A model generated the notes under the pieces. That model was given only the letters and a program-made list of their open reading frames with translations. It was not told where the DNA came from and searched no databases. This document shows, in pieces, positions 14,279 to 27,627 of a stretch of 64,000 bases of DNA (its first letter is position 1; each line of letters begins with the position of its first letter). The DNA is from Wuchereria bancrofti. Taxonomy: Eukaryota; Nematoda; Chromadorea; Rhabditida; Onchocercidae. The position numbers and the translations under genes are program-made. Where the stretch lies: assembly GCA_005281725.1 (NCBI GenBank), contig SSBO01000009.1, positions 9,945,755 through 10,009,754 of the forward strand, written 5' to 3'.

Positions 14279-16290
14279 ATTCTTTTTTTTTTATTTTCAA
14301 ATGATTAATTTTTATAAGTTGAATAGAAAAGAAAAAAAAAACATAAAAATAGACGAAATGATTTTTTTTAAAAAAAAGAAAAAATTGCTTTTTTTTTGAA
14401 ATCAATTTTGCTTTCATTAATTATATTTTTCTTTTGTTATTTTTTTTCACATATGATTATTTATCTAAATTTTTAGTTGCATTTTTGTAGAAAATATTGT
14501 TTTTTGTTTTGATGAAATTTTAAAATTTATCAAAAATATTTTAATGAGATACTAATTAAGAAAGTTGAAAAAGGAAGGAAGAAAAATTCGATATTAATTG
14601 AAGCATAAGTGTTTTTGTATTTTGTACTTAATAAATTTATTTTTGTAATTAATTGCTTATTGCAGAAATATTCAAGTGAATATTTTCTTTTTAATTTCAA
14701 TAAACAAATTTTCAGCAAAATTTTAAAGGTTGAAAAAATTTTGAATAAATATGTTTTTTTTTTTCCTTTTTGACATATTCACATGAAAAATTTTCACGTT
14801 TGATTTTAGTGTTAAAATTTACACAACATTTCGCGATTTTTTTTTTTTTTTTGAATTTTCAAATTATTCACTAGTTATTTTAATTGATTAATTTTTTTCT
14901 TCGTTGACATTTTAACATGAAAATGTTAAAATTAACGCTAACAATTTGTATATGATATAATTTGTTAATTTTATTTCTAAATAATCCGCAGGAATTTATT
15001 GATAAATGTTTATTTAGAACGGAAATATTTACGGAATGGATTAAATTGCATTAATTTTTGGTTGAATTTATGGAATTTAAAGGGATGTAAAATTGGTAAA
15101 ATCCTTCGATAAAATTTCAAAACCATCAATAAATATAGATCGAATTTCTTTTCATTCATTTTACTGAAATGAGAACTTTGTATTGAATTGATTTAGGATA
15201 TGAAAGAGGAAAGAGAAGAAGAAATGAAAAAGAAAGGGAAAAGAGAGAGAAAAAAAAAATTTTTTTTTTTTAATGGGATAAATTTAATGACATAAATATA
15301 GAATAAAATGATTGAAAAAAAAAGAGATTAAAAAAAAAGAGTTATATGCAATTTCATAATTAAATAAGTTTTTTCCTTTTTTCTTTTTTTTTTTTGTTAA
15401 TTATGATAATTATCAAATCATTGTTATCAGATATGTGAAAAGAGAAGAAAAAAAGAGGAAAAAGAAAATGATAAGTAGGAAAGATATGATAAATATTTTA
15501 AGATACAAAAAGAAAGAGACAAAGAAGGCAAAAAAGAAAGAGAGACAGAGACAGAGAGAGGGAGAGAGAGAGGAAATAAGAGGATTTAAGAGATAAAATA
15601 AAGTATATTGTATGATAGATTGTTAAAGAGAAGAATTAATAAAAGAAGAGAAGAGATAATGATGATTGAATGAAATGGTTCAAATTTCTATCCAATTTAC
15701 TTTACCACTTCAAAAATTTTAATCTTTCTATTTCGAAAATTTGTATCAAAATTTATTTCAATTTTATCTCTCTTTTCTATCATCATTTTTCATCATCTTT
15801 TCATTTCTTCATCCTCTCATTCTCATTATTTACAATGGTATTTTTTTTTCCTTCCAAAATGAAATAATAATGATTGACTTCCTTTTGTCCTAATGATTGT
15901 GAACTGTGACCCAATTGTCTTTTCAAAATTCTTGAAAATTTTAATCTCTCAATCCTAACCATCCAAAAGCATTTCATTTTCCAGTTAATGATCATTTCAC
16001 CATCATTTATTTTCCTAATATCAAAAAGTTACATTATTATCATTATTATTATTATCATTTATCATTATTGTTTTATATTAGTATTGTTGTCGTAATTATC
16101 GTTAATGATTCGGTTTTTTTTTTCTTCTTTTTTGTTTCTTTTTTCAATCCGTTTTTTTTTTTTTTTGCAAACTGAAATAATTTCATTTTTTGTTTTTTAA
16201 ATTTATTGATCAGGTATTGTTATCATCGTGAACGATTGGAAAATATAATTGAACATAAACAGATTTGAAAAAAATAAAAAATCACATCGA
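14279..16290. other. Intergenic region between the two TSP1 genes
   Basis: AT-rich, with poly-T and purine-rich tracts (GAGAG runs near 15540). AATAAA words at 14699-14704 and near 14742 could serve the upstream gene. The last few hundred bases form the promoter side of the next gene. Short open frames here are low-complexity Phe/Ser/Lys and do not look coding. Confidence 0.6.
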
Positions 16291-19200
16291 ATGATATCGT
16301 TCTTAATTATGCAATTATTATTGTTTACTCTTTTATCACTTGTTAAAGGTTTGCTTTGATAAGATATTTTTAATTATCAAATATCAGAGCTAAAAATTAT
16401 CGCAATATGATTAGAGAATATGTAAAATTTCATTTTTTTTTTTTTTTTAATGATATCTAAGAGAATTATAAAGAAAAGAGAAACGTGAAATGCATTTTTT
16501 ATATCATATCACATCTGCAATTAATTGAATTAATAAATTTTAAATATTGTAAAAAATGCCTTATCATTAACGAAATAAAAAAAAAACATTAATATTTAAT
16601 TCAGAAGTGCTGGAATTAAAATATTCAAAACTTAAAATACATTTGAAATTGAACCAAATTTTTTTTTGAATTATTTATATCGTATATCATTCACTGTATT
16701 GTTATGATTCATGTTACAATTATTTTAATTATATTACGATTAAATTACTGCATTTTTTACTCATTAATCGATACTAATATCATTTTAATCACTGAAACGA
16801 ATTCTTTATCACAAAGAAAATAGATATAATTTAATGATTTAAATTATGATTAAAATGTTTTACTTTTATTATTTCTGCTATTATTTTATTATTATTATTA
16901 ATTATTATCTTTTCACATCATTGAGTTAAATTTTGCATTTGTTTCAAATAATTATCGGCTATTAAAAAATTTTTGTTTTTGATTGAAATAATAGAATTGC
17001 GCAAAAACTCAACAAGTAGCCTTCCAATTTGAAATAATCTTTCAAAACAAAATTAGCAGAATTTTTACCAAAAAAAATTTTTTTCTTATTTTGAAAAAAA
17101 AAATGAATTGAATTTTAAAAGTTGAGCTATGATTAGATTATTATAGATGAACTAAAATTTAATAATTTTCAAATAATATTAAAATATATTTTAATCATAC
17201 CTGGTTATACTATTTTGACTCAAAAATTAGGCACAATTCATAATTACTTTCAAAGTTTAGAATAGGATAATAACAATATTTCGTAATGAATTTTGCAATT
17301 TAATTTTAATTTTTTTAAAATTTCACTTATTACAAAATGTTTTTTCTTTTCTTTATCAGCTTACTTTTTAGATTTTGATGTATTTCTCCCATTTAATTTT
17401 GTTATTTTTTTAATTTTAATATTTTTACAATTCTTTTCCATCCTTCTCTCTCTCTCTCTCTCGTTTTTTTAATCAAATTTAAATTTTAGTATTTGGCAAT
17501 GAAGTAACAAAATATCCGTTTAATTATCGAACCGGTAAATTAAATCAGTTTGTCGGATTTGCAACGCCACATTTGCCACCACCAACTAATGGTCCATACA
17601 GTAAGTACCAAATATTGTATAAATTTATTTTAGAAAAAAGCACACAATTACTTAATATGAATTAATAATTTAAATTAATAAATTAATATCTTTTTTTCTT
17701 CCTGTGAAAAAATAAGCAATAATTTCAAGAAATTTCTGAAATTTTTTTAAAAATTTTTTTTTGAAAAAAATATAAGTCGCAAATTTAGACAAATATTTGT
17801 TTGGTACACATATATAAGTAAAAAGTGCAAGCAAAACTTTTTATTCATTTATCACTTGCTTTTTTTTTTATTTATTTCTAATCAAAATTTATTTTACAAA
17901 GAAAAAAATTTATTGAAATCTTTTTCACATTTATTTTTTGAAGAAAATTTATCAAAATTTTTTAATTTTTTGAACAAATTCAAATATTTGTTACCATTAA
18001 TCAGCAAGTGGAACAAGATTTAATTAATATTTTATTCATTTTTTTTTTTTNTCAACAAGTAGCCTTCCAATTTGAAATAATCTTTCAAAACAAAATTAGC
18101 AGAATTTTTACCAAAAAAAATTTTTTTCTTATTTTGAAAAAAAAAATGAATTGAATTTTAAAAGTTGAGCTATGATTAGATTATTATAGATGAACTAAAA
18201 TTTAATAATTTTCAAATAATATTAAAATATATTTTAATCATACCTGGTTATACTATTTTGACTCAAAAATTAGGCACAATTCATAATTACTTTCAAAGTT
18301 TAGAATAGGATAATAACAATATTTCGTAATGAATTTTGCAATTTAATTTTAATTTTTTTAAAATTTCACTTATTACAAAATGTTTTTTCTTTTCTTTATC
18401 AGCTTACTTTTTAGATTTTGATGTATTTCTCCCATTTAATTTTGTTATTTTTTTAATTTTAATATTTTTACAATTCTTTTCCATCCTTCTCTCTCTCTCT
18501 CTCTCGTTTTTTTAATCAAATTTAAATTTTAGTATTTGGCAATGAAGTAACAAAATATCCGTTTAATTATCGAACCGGTAAATTAAATCAGTTTGTCGGA
18601 TTTGCAACGCCACATTTGCCACCACCAACTAATGGTCCATACAGTAAGTACCAAATATTGTATAAATTTATTTTAGAAAAAAGCACACAATTACTTAATA
18701 TGAATTAATAATTTAAATTAATAAATTAATATCTTTTTTTCTTCCTGTGAAAAAATAAGCAATAATTTCAAGAAATTTCTGAAATTTTTTTAAAAATTTT
18801 TTTTTGAAAAAAATATAAGTCGCAAATTTAGACAAATATTTGTTTGGTACACATATATAAGTAAAAAGTGCAAGCAAAACTTTTTATTCATTTATCACTT
18901 GCTTTTTTTTTTATTTATTTCTAATCAAAATTTATTTTACAAAGAAAAAAATTTATTGAAATCTTTTTCACATTTATTTTTTGAAGAAAATTTATCAAAA
19001 TTTTTTAATTTTTTGAACAAATTCAAATATTTGTTACCATTAATCAGCAAGTGGAACAAGATTTAATTAATATTTTATTCATTTTTTTTTTTTGCTTAAT
19101 TTTTAGCAACAAATTGTTTGCATTGATGCACAACAAAAATAGACACACGTACGTATGAGCACGTATACACATAAGCGTGACACGTACGCACATACACACA

Positions 19201-22200
19201 CATATTTATTTACACACATGAAACATACATTATGCACAAAAATGGTGGAACGACAATTTGACCTGTTTTTTTTTTTTTTAAATTTTATTTCTAGCAACAA
19301 AATGTTTGCATTGATGTAAAAACTGTGTTTGTAAATCCTTTTCTTTACATTTTTAAAATTTAAAATTGTGAAAAAAAAAACAAAATTAAAATTAAATGTC
19401 ATATTATTAATGGCAAATGATTATGCTACTAATTCAAACAATAATTAATTGATCGAAATATTCTATAAAAATTACAATAATCAAAAATTAAAATTTGACT
19501 GTGACCAATTCATCCAAGAATTTAATGATGTAATTGTATTACACTAATTTTTAGGTTGCAAAAAAATTTGCAGATATTATTCTTTTAAAATTTATTAAAT
19601 TAAATATAAAATTTAATACTGCATAATCTAATACCAGATTATCACAATTTTTTCATTCTTAAAAGTTAATGTTTAAATTCTGTTTTAAATATTTTAATTT
19701 AAAATGATGATTTTTTTTAAATTTATTTCCATTTAAAAAAAAAGTAGTTGAAAGATAAAATAGTAAGAGATAAGTCAAATTGTAGTATATGGTTCGGTGT
19801 GGGCATCATGGTCAGCATGGTCATTTTGCGTGAACAAAGTACGTGTACGTGTACGTGCGTGTAATACAGTACGTGGATTTTCTTGTCTTGGTAAAAAACA
19901 GGTAATTTATATACTACATTATCAAATTAAAGAAAAAGAAAAATCAAAAAATTCATCCAATCTGCATATGCATTTTTCTTTCTTTTCTATTTTCAAATAT
20001 AAATTTTTTTTTTTTTTAAATTTAAACTTTAGAATATAAAATTAAATTAGCATAATTTTTTGTTTTTGTTTTTTTAAAGGAATTCATGGAATGTGACTTA
20101 GATTATACGCAACCAACAATGTATGAATCCGATTATACGGCAATCGATCCATGGGAAGAAGATCGAAAAGAAGCTATGAAGCAACTTTATTCTCATAAAT
20201 ACTCATCGGATCAATCACAAAAGATGAATTCTGATGAAAATAAAATGAAATTTATTTCACGTGAATCAGAAATACGTCGACGTGAACGAGGTTTCATCAT
20301 TTTTTTAATTTTTACACTGAAATCAAATCTAAAAAAAAAGTATTTGTTATTATTTTTACACTGAAATCAAATCTAAAAAAAATATTTGTTATTATTTTTG
20401 CACTGAAATCAAATCTAAAAAAAGTATTTGTTATTATTTTTACACTGAAATCAAATCTAAAAAAAATATTTGTTATTATTTTTACACTGAAATCAAATCT
20501 AAATAATAATTATTTTAGTTTTACACTGAAATCAAATCTAAAAAAAGTATTTGTTATTATTTTTACACTGAAATCAAATCTAAAAAAAGTATTTGTTATT
20601 ATTTTTACACTGAAATCAAATCTAAAAAAGTAATTATTTTAGTTTTACACTGAAGCCAAATCTAATTTATCAACGTGAATGAGGGTTTAATTTATTTTTT
20701 TTTTCAATTTTTACATTGAAATAAATCTAAAAAATATATTTTCAAAAAATTTCTATTAGTGAAAATAAAAATAGAAAAAAAAGGAAAACTTTTCGTAAAA
20801 AAAGAAAGGAAAAAGAATATTTATTCTATTTGATTGGTAAAATTACAAATGTTATAAATAATTATTAAGAAATGATCAATTTTTTTTATATCTTGAAATT
20901 ATATTAATAAAATTTTTTAAGTTTATAAATTTTAATTAACATTATTTAAATTTGATTAAAAATGATAAATTTAAAATAAAAATATTTATGTTTTGAAAAA
21001 AAAAAGATTTGAGAATGATAAAATGAAAAGATAAAAAGAATAATTTGAAAGAATGGAAAATATAGTTTACTTGAAGATTTAGCAATTTGTAACAAAAAAA
21101 AATGTAAATTACAAATAATATGATTGTTTGAAGTGATAAGTGATAATGATAACATTTTAGTGAAAGTTACAACAAAAGAAGCTCATAATGATTACCAATC
21201 AATGACACAAGAAGGAGTGTTGAATGATAAACAAACCAGTTAGTTTGGCATTTTTTTGAATATTCTTTTTTTTTTACTATTTGTTATTGATTTATGATTT
21301 CAATTGTTAAATCATTTAAAAAAAAAAGCTTTAATTTTATTTTTACCTTAAAATATTTATTTTCAACTTTAACTTTGTTAAAAGATAAATTTGTTTTCCA
21401 AAAAAAAAAATTTCTTTAACTATTTCAGTTATTAATTTTACACTATTAATTTCCAAATTAAATAATAATAAAGTAAAACAGACGGAGTAATTTATTTATA
21501 ATCCATCTAATTCATAATAAGCATTGATTTGAATTATGCATTTTGAAATTTTAGCATAGCAACAAATTATTTATTATTCTTTTTTCATTAATTTTATCGT
21601 TTGGATCTTTTATTAAAAATTTGATTCAAGCTATAATTTTCTTTAAAGTGTTAAATTAAAAATTACAATCAAAAATTTTGGCTATTTTAATTAATTATTT
21701 TATACTATTCGCAAATCTTAGCATTTTCCAATTTAGTAAACAATAACAAAACAATTAAACAAATTTGAACGTAAATGCATAAACAATGCAAATAAAGTAA
21801 ATAAATTAATGAATGTAAAAAAAAATAAATAAATAAATAAATTTTCTACAAATTTCAGCTTCAACATTAGCTACTACACGAAATTTCAATACTAATACTA
21901 GAACAATAGGACAATCATTATCATCATCATTATCAGCTGCTAAAATTACCACTGATATACCATTATCATCTAATAATAACAATAATTATCAACAACAACA
22001 ACAACACCTTTCTGAATCTATTGATCAAATACCTGTATTAGCATCGATGAAACAATCATCAGTTGCATCTGAATCATCATTGGCGCAATCAATTCATCGA
22101 CCACCGCAAATTTCACATTTCTCACATGGATCAAAATTATCAGAATTTGATAAAAATGAACGATCAGTGCTTTTTACAGCAACAGAACGAATTTTAATTG

Positions 22201-25200
22201 ATGAACATGAAAATCAACCTATTTCATCAATTGATAACGATGAAATGAATACAGCTATACCATCAAAAGTTTTAGTATGGATGCCACCTGGTATTACTAC
22301 ATGGATTTCACATGAAACAACCAATAGTAATAATAATTTTTCTAATATTATTACAACAACGACAACTAATAATTTATTAAATTCAATTACATCTGAAACA
22401 TTTATACCAAAAATGAATAAAATGTCATCATTATCATCATTATCAACAACAACAACATTAACATCACCACCAACAACAACAGCAATGACAACAATGATGA
22501 ATACAATGAAAATGTCAAAAGTTGAAGCGAAAATTCCATCTGATTATCATTCGTCCATATCAATACCAATTGCTAAAGCATTAACATCAATTGATAAGAG
22601 CGAAGCATTGAGACATGATAACGAATTTGCTGATGATAAATTACAATTTGCATTTCCGGAATCGAGTATGTTAAGATTGAAAAGTTTAAAAATTCACTCA
22701 AATCCTGTAAATGTCAAACCGAAAATTCCCATTCATGGAATATCATTAAAGAAATTCGATCAAATGTAAGTTAATTTTTAAAAATTAATTTAATTTTATT
22801 AAATTAATATTTTAGTTATCACGATGAAATAGTATATTTGATTATTCATAATTTTTTTGATTACTCATAATTTTCTCTTTCACTATTCCAATTATATGTA
22901 TATTTAAATATTCATTTTCATTATTTCTTTAATTTTTTTTTTTTGATTTTTGTTTTGTTTTGTTTTATTTTGTTTAAAATGGTATACATTTAAATGTTCA
23001 TTTTCACCAATTTTTTTAATTTTTTTTTGCTTTATTTTGCTTTTATTTGTTATCATTTTTATCACAGAAATTATTCACAGAAATAAAAAAAATTTTTTTT
23101 TCCAAAAATATGAACAAAAAAAAAGAAATTGTTTAAATTATTTGTTTAAAAATTGTTTTAAAAAATTAAATAATTCATCAAAGAAACATGAAATAGAGGA
23201 GAAGAACAACAAGCACTATCATCATTTGATATTCTACCTGAACATATTATCACTGATAATAGCAATTTGAAATATGCACCACGTAAAGTATCAGACGCAT
23301 TAGCATCGACGTCAAAAACATACGTTGTCGATCAATCAAGCAAAATATTACAAAATGGCAATTTTCATCAGGTAAATCATTCTTATCATTTATTATTATC
23401 ATTTTTTTTTTTTTTTTGAATTATGAGATTACAAGTTGTAATCATAATTATTATCAGTTTTTCATTTCTAAGTAATAAGTTTTTTATTTCTATTTTGCAA
23501 TAATTCAATTTCTTGGATGAATTCAGTAAAATGATTGTATGAACAAAAATGGTATATGAACTTCTTTTTTTCTTTTATAATAATTGTTATAAAATTAAAA
23601 GATACAATTTGAGTTTAATTATTACAATCCTATTAGTCAAAGTTGTATAAACTTTTATTATTTAAACATTTAAATTTTAATCGTTAAAATATTTAAAATA
23701 TTGCAATACTAAATTTCATGTGCAAACTATTTTTTGCACAAATTTAAAAAAGAAAAATAAAATTTAATTTGTTGANAATTATTACAATCCTATTAGTCAA
23801 AGTTGTATAAACTTTTATTATTTAAACATTTAAATTTTAATCGTTAAAATATTTAAAATATTGCAATACTAAATTTCATGTGCAAACTATTTTTTGCACA
23901 AATTTAAAAAAGAAAAATAAAATTTAATTTGTTGATAATATAAGCAATTATTATTTGATTTTTTTTTCAAGGTATACAATATCAAATACAAGTATTGCGG
24001 TATCGAATTCTGATTAAGTTAATAAATAAACTATTAACATTGATGTTGCATGCATAAATTTTTATTAAAAATTAGTAAAAAATTTTATTTTTAAATAAAA
24101 ATTTTTTTTTTTTTGGTAAAAATTTTTAAAAATATGATATGAAAAAATGAAAATTCTATAAATACTTTATATTAGGCAAGTGATAACGATAGAGCTGCTG
24201 CTGATAAAGCATTGGATTTATTATTGAATGCAATGTCCTCTGATGACGATGATGATGAAAATAGCAATGATAATATCAATCAACCGACAAAGAAATCATT
24301 GCCTAATAAAGTTACTAGTTATCCAGTAATTAAGTAATTTTCGAATTTTAATATTTCTTCGAATTATTTATATTGAATATTGGAATTCAAAAAAAAAGGA
24401 AAGGAAAGGAAAAGGAATAAATAATAATTGCAGTACTGATTAGAATTAAGAAATGTGTAAAATTTTAATTTATATTTTTAACAATATTTATACTTAATTA
24501 AATCTATTATTTTTTATCATATTATTCTGTCATAATCAGTTATATTATTATTATTATCAATAATATTTAAAATTGATGAGAAATGAACAATAATAACAAT
24601 TACAGCGATATTATTGTATTTTCATTTTTGATATAATTTATCATTTCTCTCTCTCTCTTCTATTTAATATAATTTAAATGCTTTAGTATAGAAAATAATT
24701 GATAATTCAGATATGATTAAAATTCAAAATTCTAATGTTCAATAATTATTACTGCAATACTTATCATTGTTATTATTATTATTATCTTTACTATCATTAT
24801 TAGGAAATTATCATTGTTATTATTATTGTCATCATTATATCATACTATTATTACTAATATTATTATTATCGTTATCATTGCTGTTCATTATTATTGTTTA
24901 TTATTATTTACTTTATCCATAATGTAAAATATTTCTCGCTCATTACAGCATTATTACTTACTCTTGTACATTGATTATTAGCTTTGAAAAAATTTATCCT
25001 GTAATGTAAAGTTTCCGGAAAAATTAAATTAATTTAATGAATTTATAAATTAATTTAATAAAATATAACTGCTGGAAAATTGCATAATATTTAATTAGCT
25101 TCATTTAAATTCTCCCTTCTTCCTTTTTCTTTCATTCTTTGTTCTTTTTTTATTTTTTGTTTTTGTTTTTTGTTTCAGAATCCACACATTAAGAAATCAA

Positions 25201-26712
25201 GCAATACTGAAATAAAATTGGAAGAAACAAATGAAAATGTGGAAAGCCTTAAAAGCCTGAAAAAAACTACTGAAGTAATGTGAAATTGAATAAATTAAAA
25301 TTAATGTTGATGCATTTGGCTGACTGATAAATGTTTCACAAAATGTAATAATGGTAAAAAATAGAAAAATATCATTTTTCTTTTTTTTTTTGTTTTATTT
25401 CTTAATCAATTTTTCCACAAATATTTCTAATCTTTTTTATAAATTCAAAAATAAATGTTTAAACAAAAGTTATTTTAAAAATTAAAAGTAAAAAAAGAAG
25501 AAAAAAACATAAGTAAAATTAAATTACAGGAATTAACTGGTGAATATAATAATAAAATGGAATCATATTGGAAAGCGATGAATCTAAATTTAGTACCCAG
25601 AGGACCATTAAGGTCAACTTCTACGCCGACAACAGCGCCTACGGTTATTGATCAATCACGAATATTTTTAGTTGCAATGAATGAAAATGCTAGTTAGTTT
25701 TAAATATTTTTAATTTAAAATTATTGATTTTTGTTCGATGTATGTTTTGAATGTTTTGTGTTAAAATGTTTGACATTCATTGTAAATTAACATTTTGCGT
25801 AATATACAAATGATTGCTTATAAATACATTTGGAAAATTTCAAAATTAACCCAAAGGAATAAATGAAATGAATAAAGTTTACTCATCTATTCACTGAATA
25901 ATTTTAACATTTGATAAGCTGTTGAATATATTTATATCATAGGCATAAATCAAAATTCGATTATTTCATTCATAAATGACAATAAACATTAAAATGTCAA
26001 CAATCAAACTTATGCAAATTTCATGTCAACAATAGTTTATTTCTTAAAATTTTCAAATTATATATTCTTCTATCATATTTTAACATAGTGTTTAAATTTT
26101 TTATAATAATATGTTAATAATAAAATATTTAATGTTAATATTAACAGTAGGTTAACAATAATATGATAGCAACAATGAAAGAAATAATTAATTTAAATAT
26201 TAAATAATTTAAATATCATGTTATTTTTTTTCTTGAAAAAAATAAATAGATATTTATTCTTATTTTAATACAATAAAATAATTAAATTTCACCTTTTTTC
26301 TTTTATTGTTTGATTTTTTTTTTTCAGTTAACATCTTTTTTTTCTAAATTTTTTAGCATCAAATTGGTCAGAATGGACAAATTGGCAACGATGTTTTTGT
26401 GGAAAACAAATTCGTACCCGAGTATGTCACTATGAAACATCATTTCTTGTAAAAGGATGTCAAGGAAAAAGTTATGAATCACGTCAATGCTATGAACGTG
26501 ATCATTGTCCAACGACAATAGCGCCAATATCAACTCGAACATCATTCATTTCAACAAATGTTAAATCAAAAATTAAAAAATCACCCATACATCAACCACT
26601 TTCTACTGCTACTGTACAAAAATCTACTGATATGAAGGATAGATATTTTCCAACAAATAATATTAGAAATAATATTGGACATATGAATGATAAAAATGAT
26701 AAATTACGATGA
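16291..26712 (+). CDS. Secreted protein with two TSP1 domains and a long Ser/Thr-rich linker (806 aa, 11 exons)
   Basis: Exons: 16291-16348, 17490-17600 (copied at 18533-18643 by an assembly overlap), 19786-19901, 20080-20290, 21161-21238, 21859-22765, 23197-23371, 24176-24325, 25179-25274, 25530-25692, 26357-26712. Phases fit throughout; one copy of exon 2 gives 2421 nt. Residues 1-19 are a hydrophobic signal peptide. TSP1 domain 1 (about 61-100) has WASWSAWSFC, a basic RVRVRAC strand and four cysteines (71, 82, 90, 100). TSP1 domain 2 (691-740) is canonical: WSEWTNWQRC, RTRVC and six cysteines. Between them is a Ser/Thr/Asn-rich, probably glycosylated, disordered region with poly-Gln and Asp-rich patches. 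No membrane helix is seen after the leader, so it should be secreted. The family's usual roles are adhesion and matrix binding; the exact function is unknown. Weakest donor: GTTTCA at 20291. Confidence 0.85.
17009..18050. repeat. Left copy of a 1042-bp assembly overlap
   Basis: This block is repeated from 18052 to 19093 with an offset of 1043. The left copy stops at the N at 18051 and the right copy begins just after it. I saw no difference, even in the 12-T run at the end. That is the pattern of two overlapping contigs joined without merging, not of a biological tandem duplication. Confidence 0.93.
18051..18051. other. Single-N contig join
   Basis: One N separates the two identical 1042-bp blocks. 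The true sequence probably has a single copy. Confidence 0.95.
18052..19093. repeat. Right copy of the 1042-bp assembly overlap, with a duplicated exon
   Basis: It holds a second copy of exon 2 of the two-TSP1 gene at 18533-18643 with the same acceptor and GTAAGT donor. The exon is 111 nt with phase 1 at both ends, so an automatic gene finder could include it twice and add 37 false residues. Confidence 0.93.
20300..20690. repeat. 42-bp tandem array in intron 4 of the two-TSP1 gene
   Basis: About nine units of the form TTTTTACACTGAAATCAAAT-CTA-poly(A)-GTATTTGTTAT, some shortened to end in AATTATTTTAG. After the array, ACGTGAATGAGGGTTT near 20672 resembles the end of exon 4 and its donor (ACGTGAACGAGGTTTC at 20282), so the duplicated block once included the exon boundary. 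Confidence 0.85.
23617..23935. repeat. Second assembly overlap, 159 bp, around an N
   Basis: Bases 23617-23775 are repeated at 23777-23935 with only the N at 23776 between them. No differences were seen. It lies inside the intron between 23371 and 24176, so the coding model is unaffected. Confidence 0.9.
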
Positions 26713-27627
26713 TATCATTTTTAAAATATTAAATTAAAATTTAGCACTTAAAGTTTAAACTTATCAGGATATTATGATATATCAGGATAATCATATTAGA
26801 GCATCAATTTGAAATTATTAGGATTACCATACACTGCTATTATTTTGTTAGGATTGTTACATATATAATTTCACTAAATTTGCTTATCACTTTATCATCA
26901 AGCATTCGAGTGAAATTTTATCAATGCATTATTCGAATAATGATAAAAAACATAACGATCAAAATTGTACCATTAAAAAAGTATTAGTATTACTGATAAG
27001 TAATTCTGTAAATAATTGTAGAAGTAAATAATGCAAATAAATTATTCGAGTATTTTTTCTCGTCTTTTTTTTTTTTGAATGCCAAATGTATGTTTGTTTA
27101 TGATAATTGCATTTGTAATGATTTAATGAAAATGAAGAAGTATGAAATTTGGTGATAATTTCAAAATGAAATAAGCCCTAATTTTACCATCAAACATTTA
27201 ATTTCATTTCAAATTTAAATTTTAGAAACATGGAATACAAAAAGTTATCATTTAGTATTCAGGAAAAAAAATTTTTCTTTAATCATGTAATGCTCATTTA
27301 TTTAATATTTTGAAAAAATAAAAACAACAATATATGTGAACATTTTAAATTAATGCAATTCTTTTTTCCCTTGTCTTTTCCTCTTTGTTTTTTTTTTATT
27401 TTTTTTTCATCTCATAAAGTTGTTCTTTTTTTTTTGCACTGCAAATATGTTTTTGAATGCATATCAGATTTGAAATAATAAAAAATGATAAAATTGAAGA
27501 ATTTATATCCATTATCAGAATTTATATAAATCAATTCGTATTTTTTAACATTGTACCATTTTCTTTTTGTAAATCTCCAGTAATATAAATTTTATTTCAT
27601 ATTTCAGTAATATTGTTCACAAAATAT
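26713..27627. other. Convergent intergenic region holding two 3' UTRs
   Basis: Lies between the stop of the two-TSP1 gene (+) and the stop of the unrecognised - strand gene. It is AT-rich with several GATAA/TTATC words at 26760-27000. No gene is seen. Confidence 0.6.
27036..27041 (+). terminator. Probable poly(A) signal of the two-TSP1 gene
   Basis: AATAAA about 325 bases after the TGA stop, followed by a T-rich stretch. It is the clearest candidate, but the hexamer is common in DNA this AT-rich. Confidence 0.4.

Noticed and set aside
25179..25280. Joining the exon ending at 24333 (AAG|TAATT region) to 25179
   Set aside because: That phase gives an early stop; ending the previous exon at 24325 (donor GTAATT) keeps the frame open.
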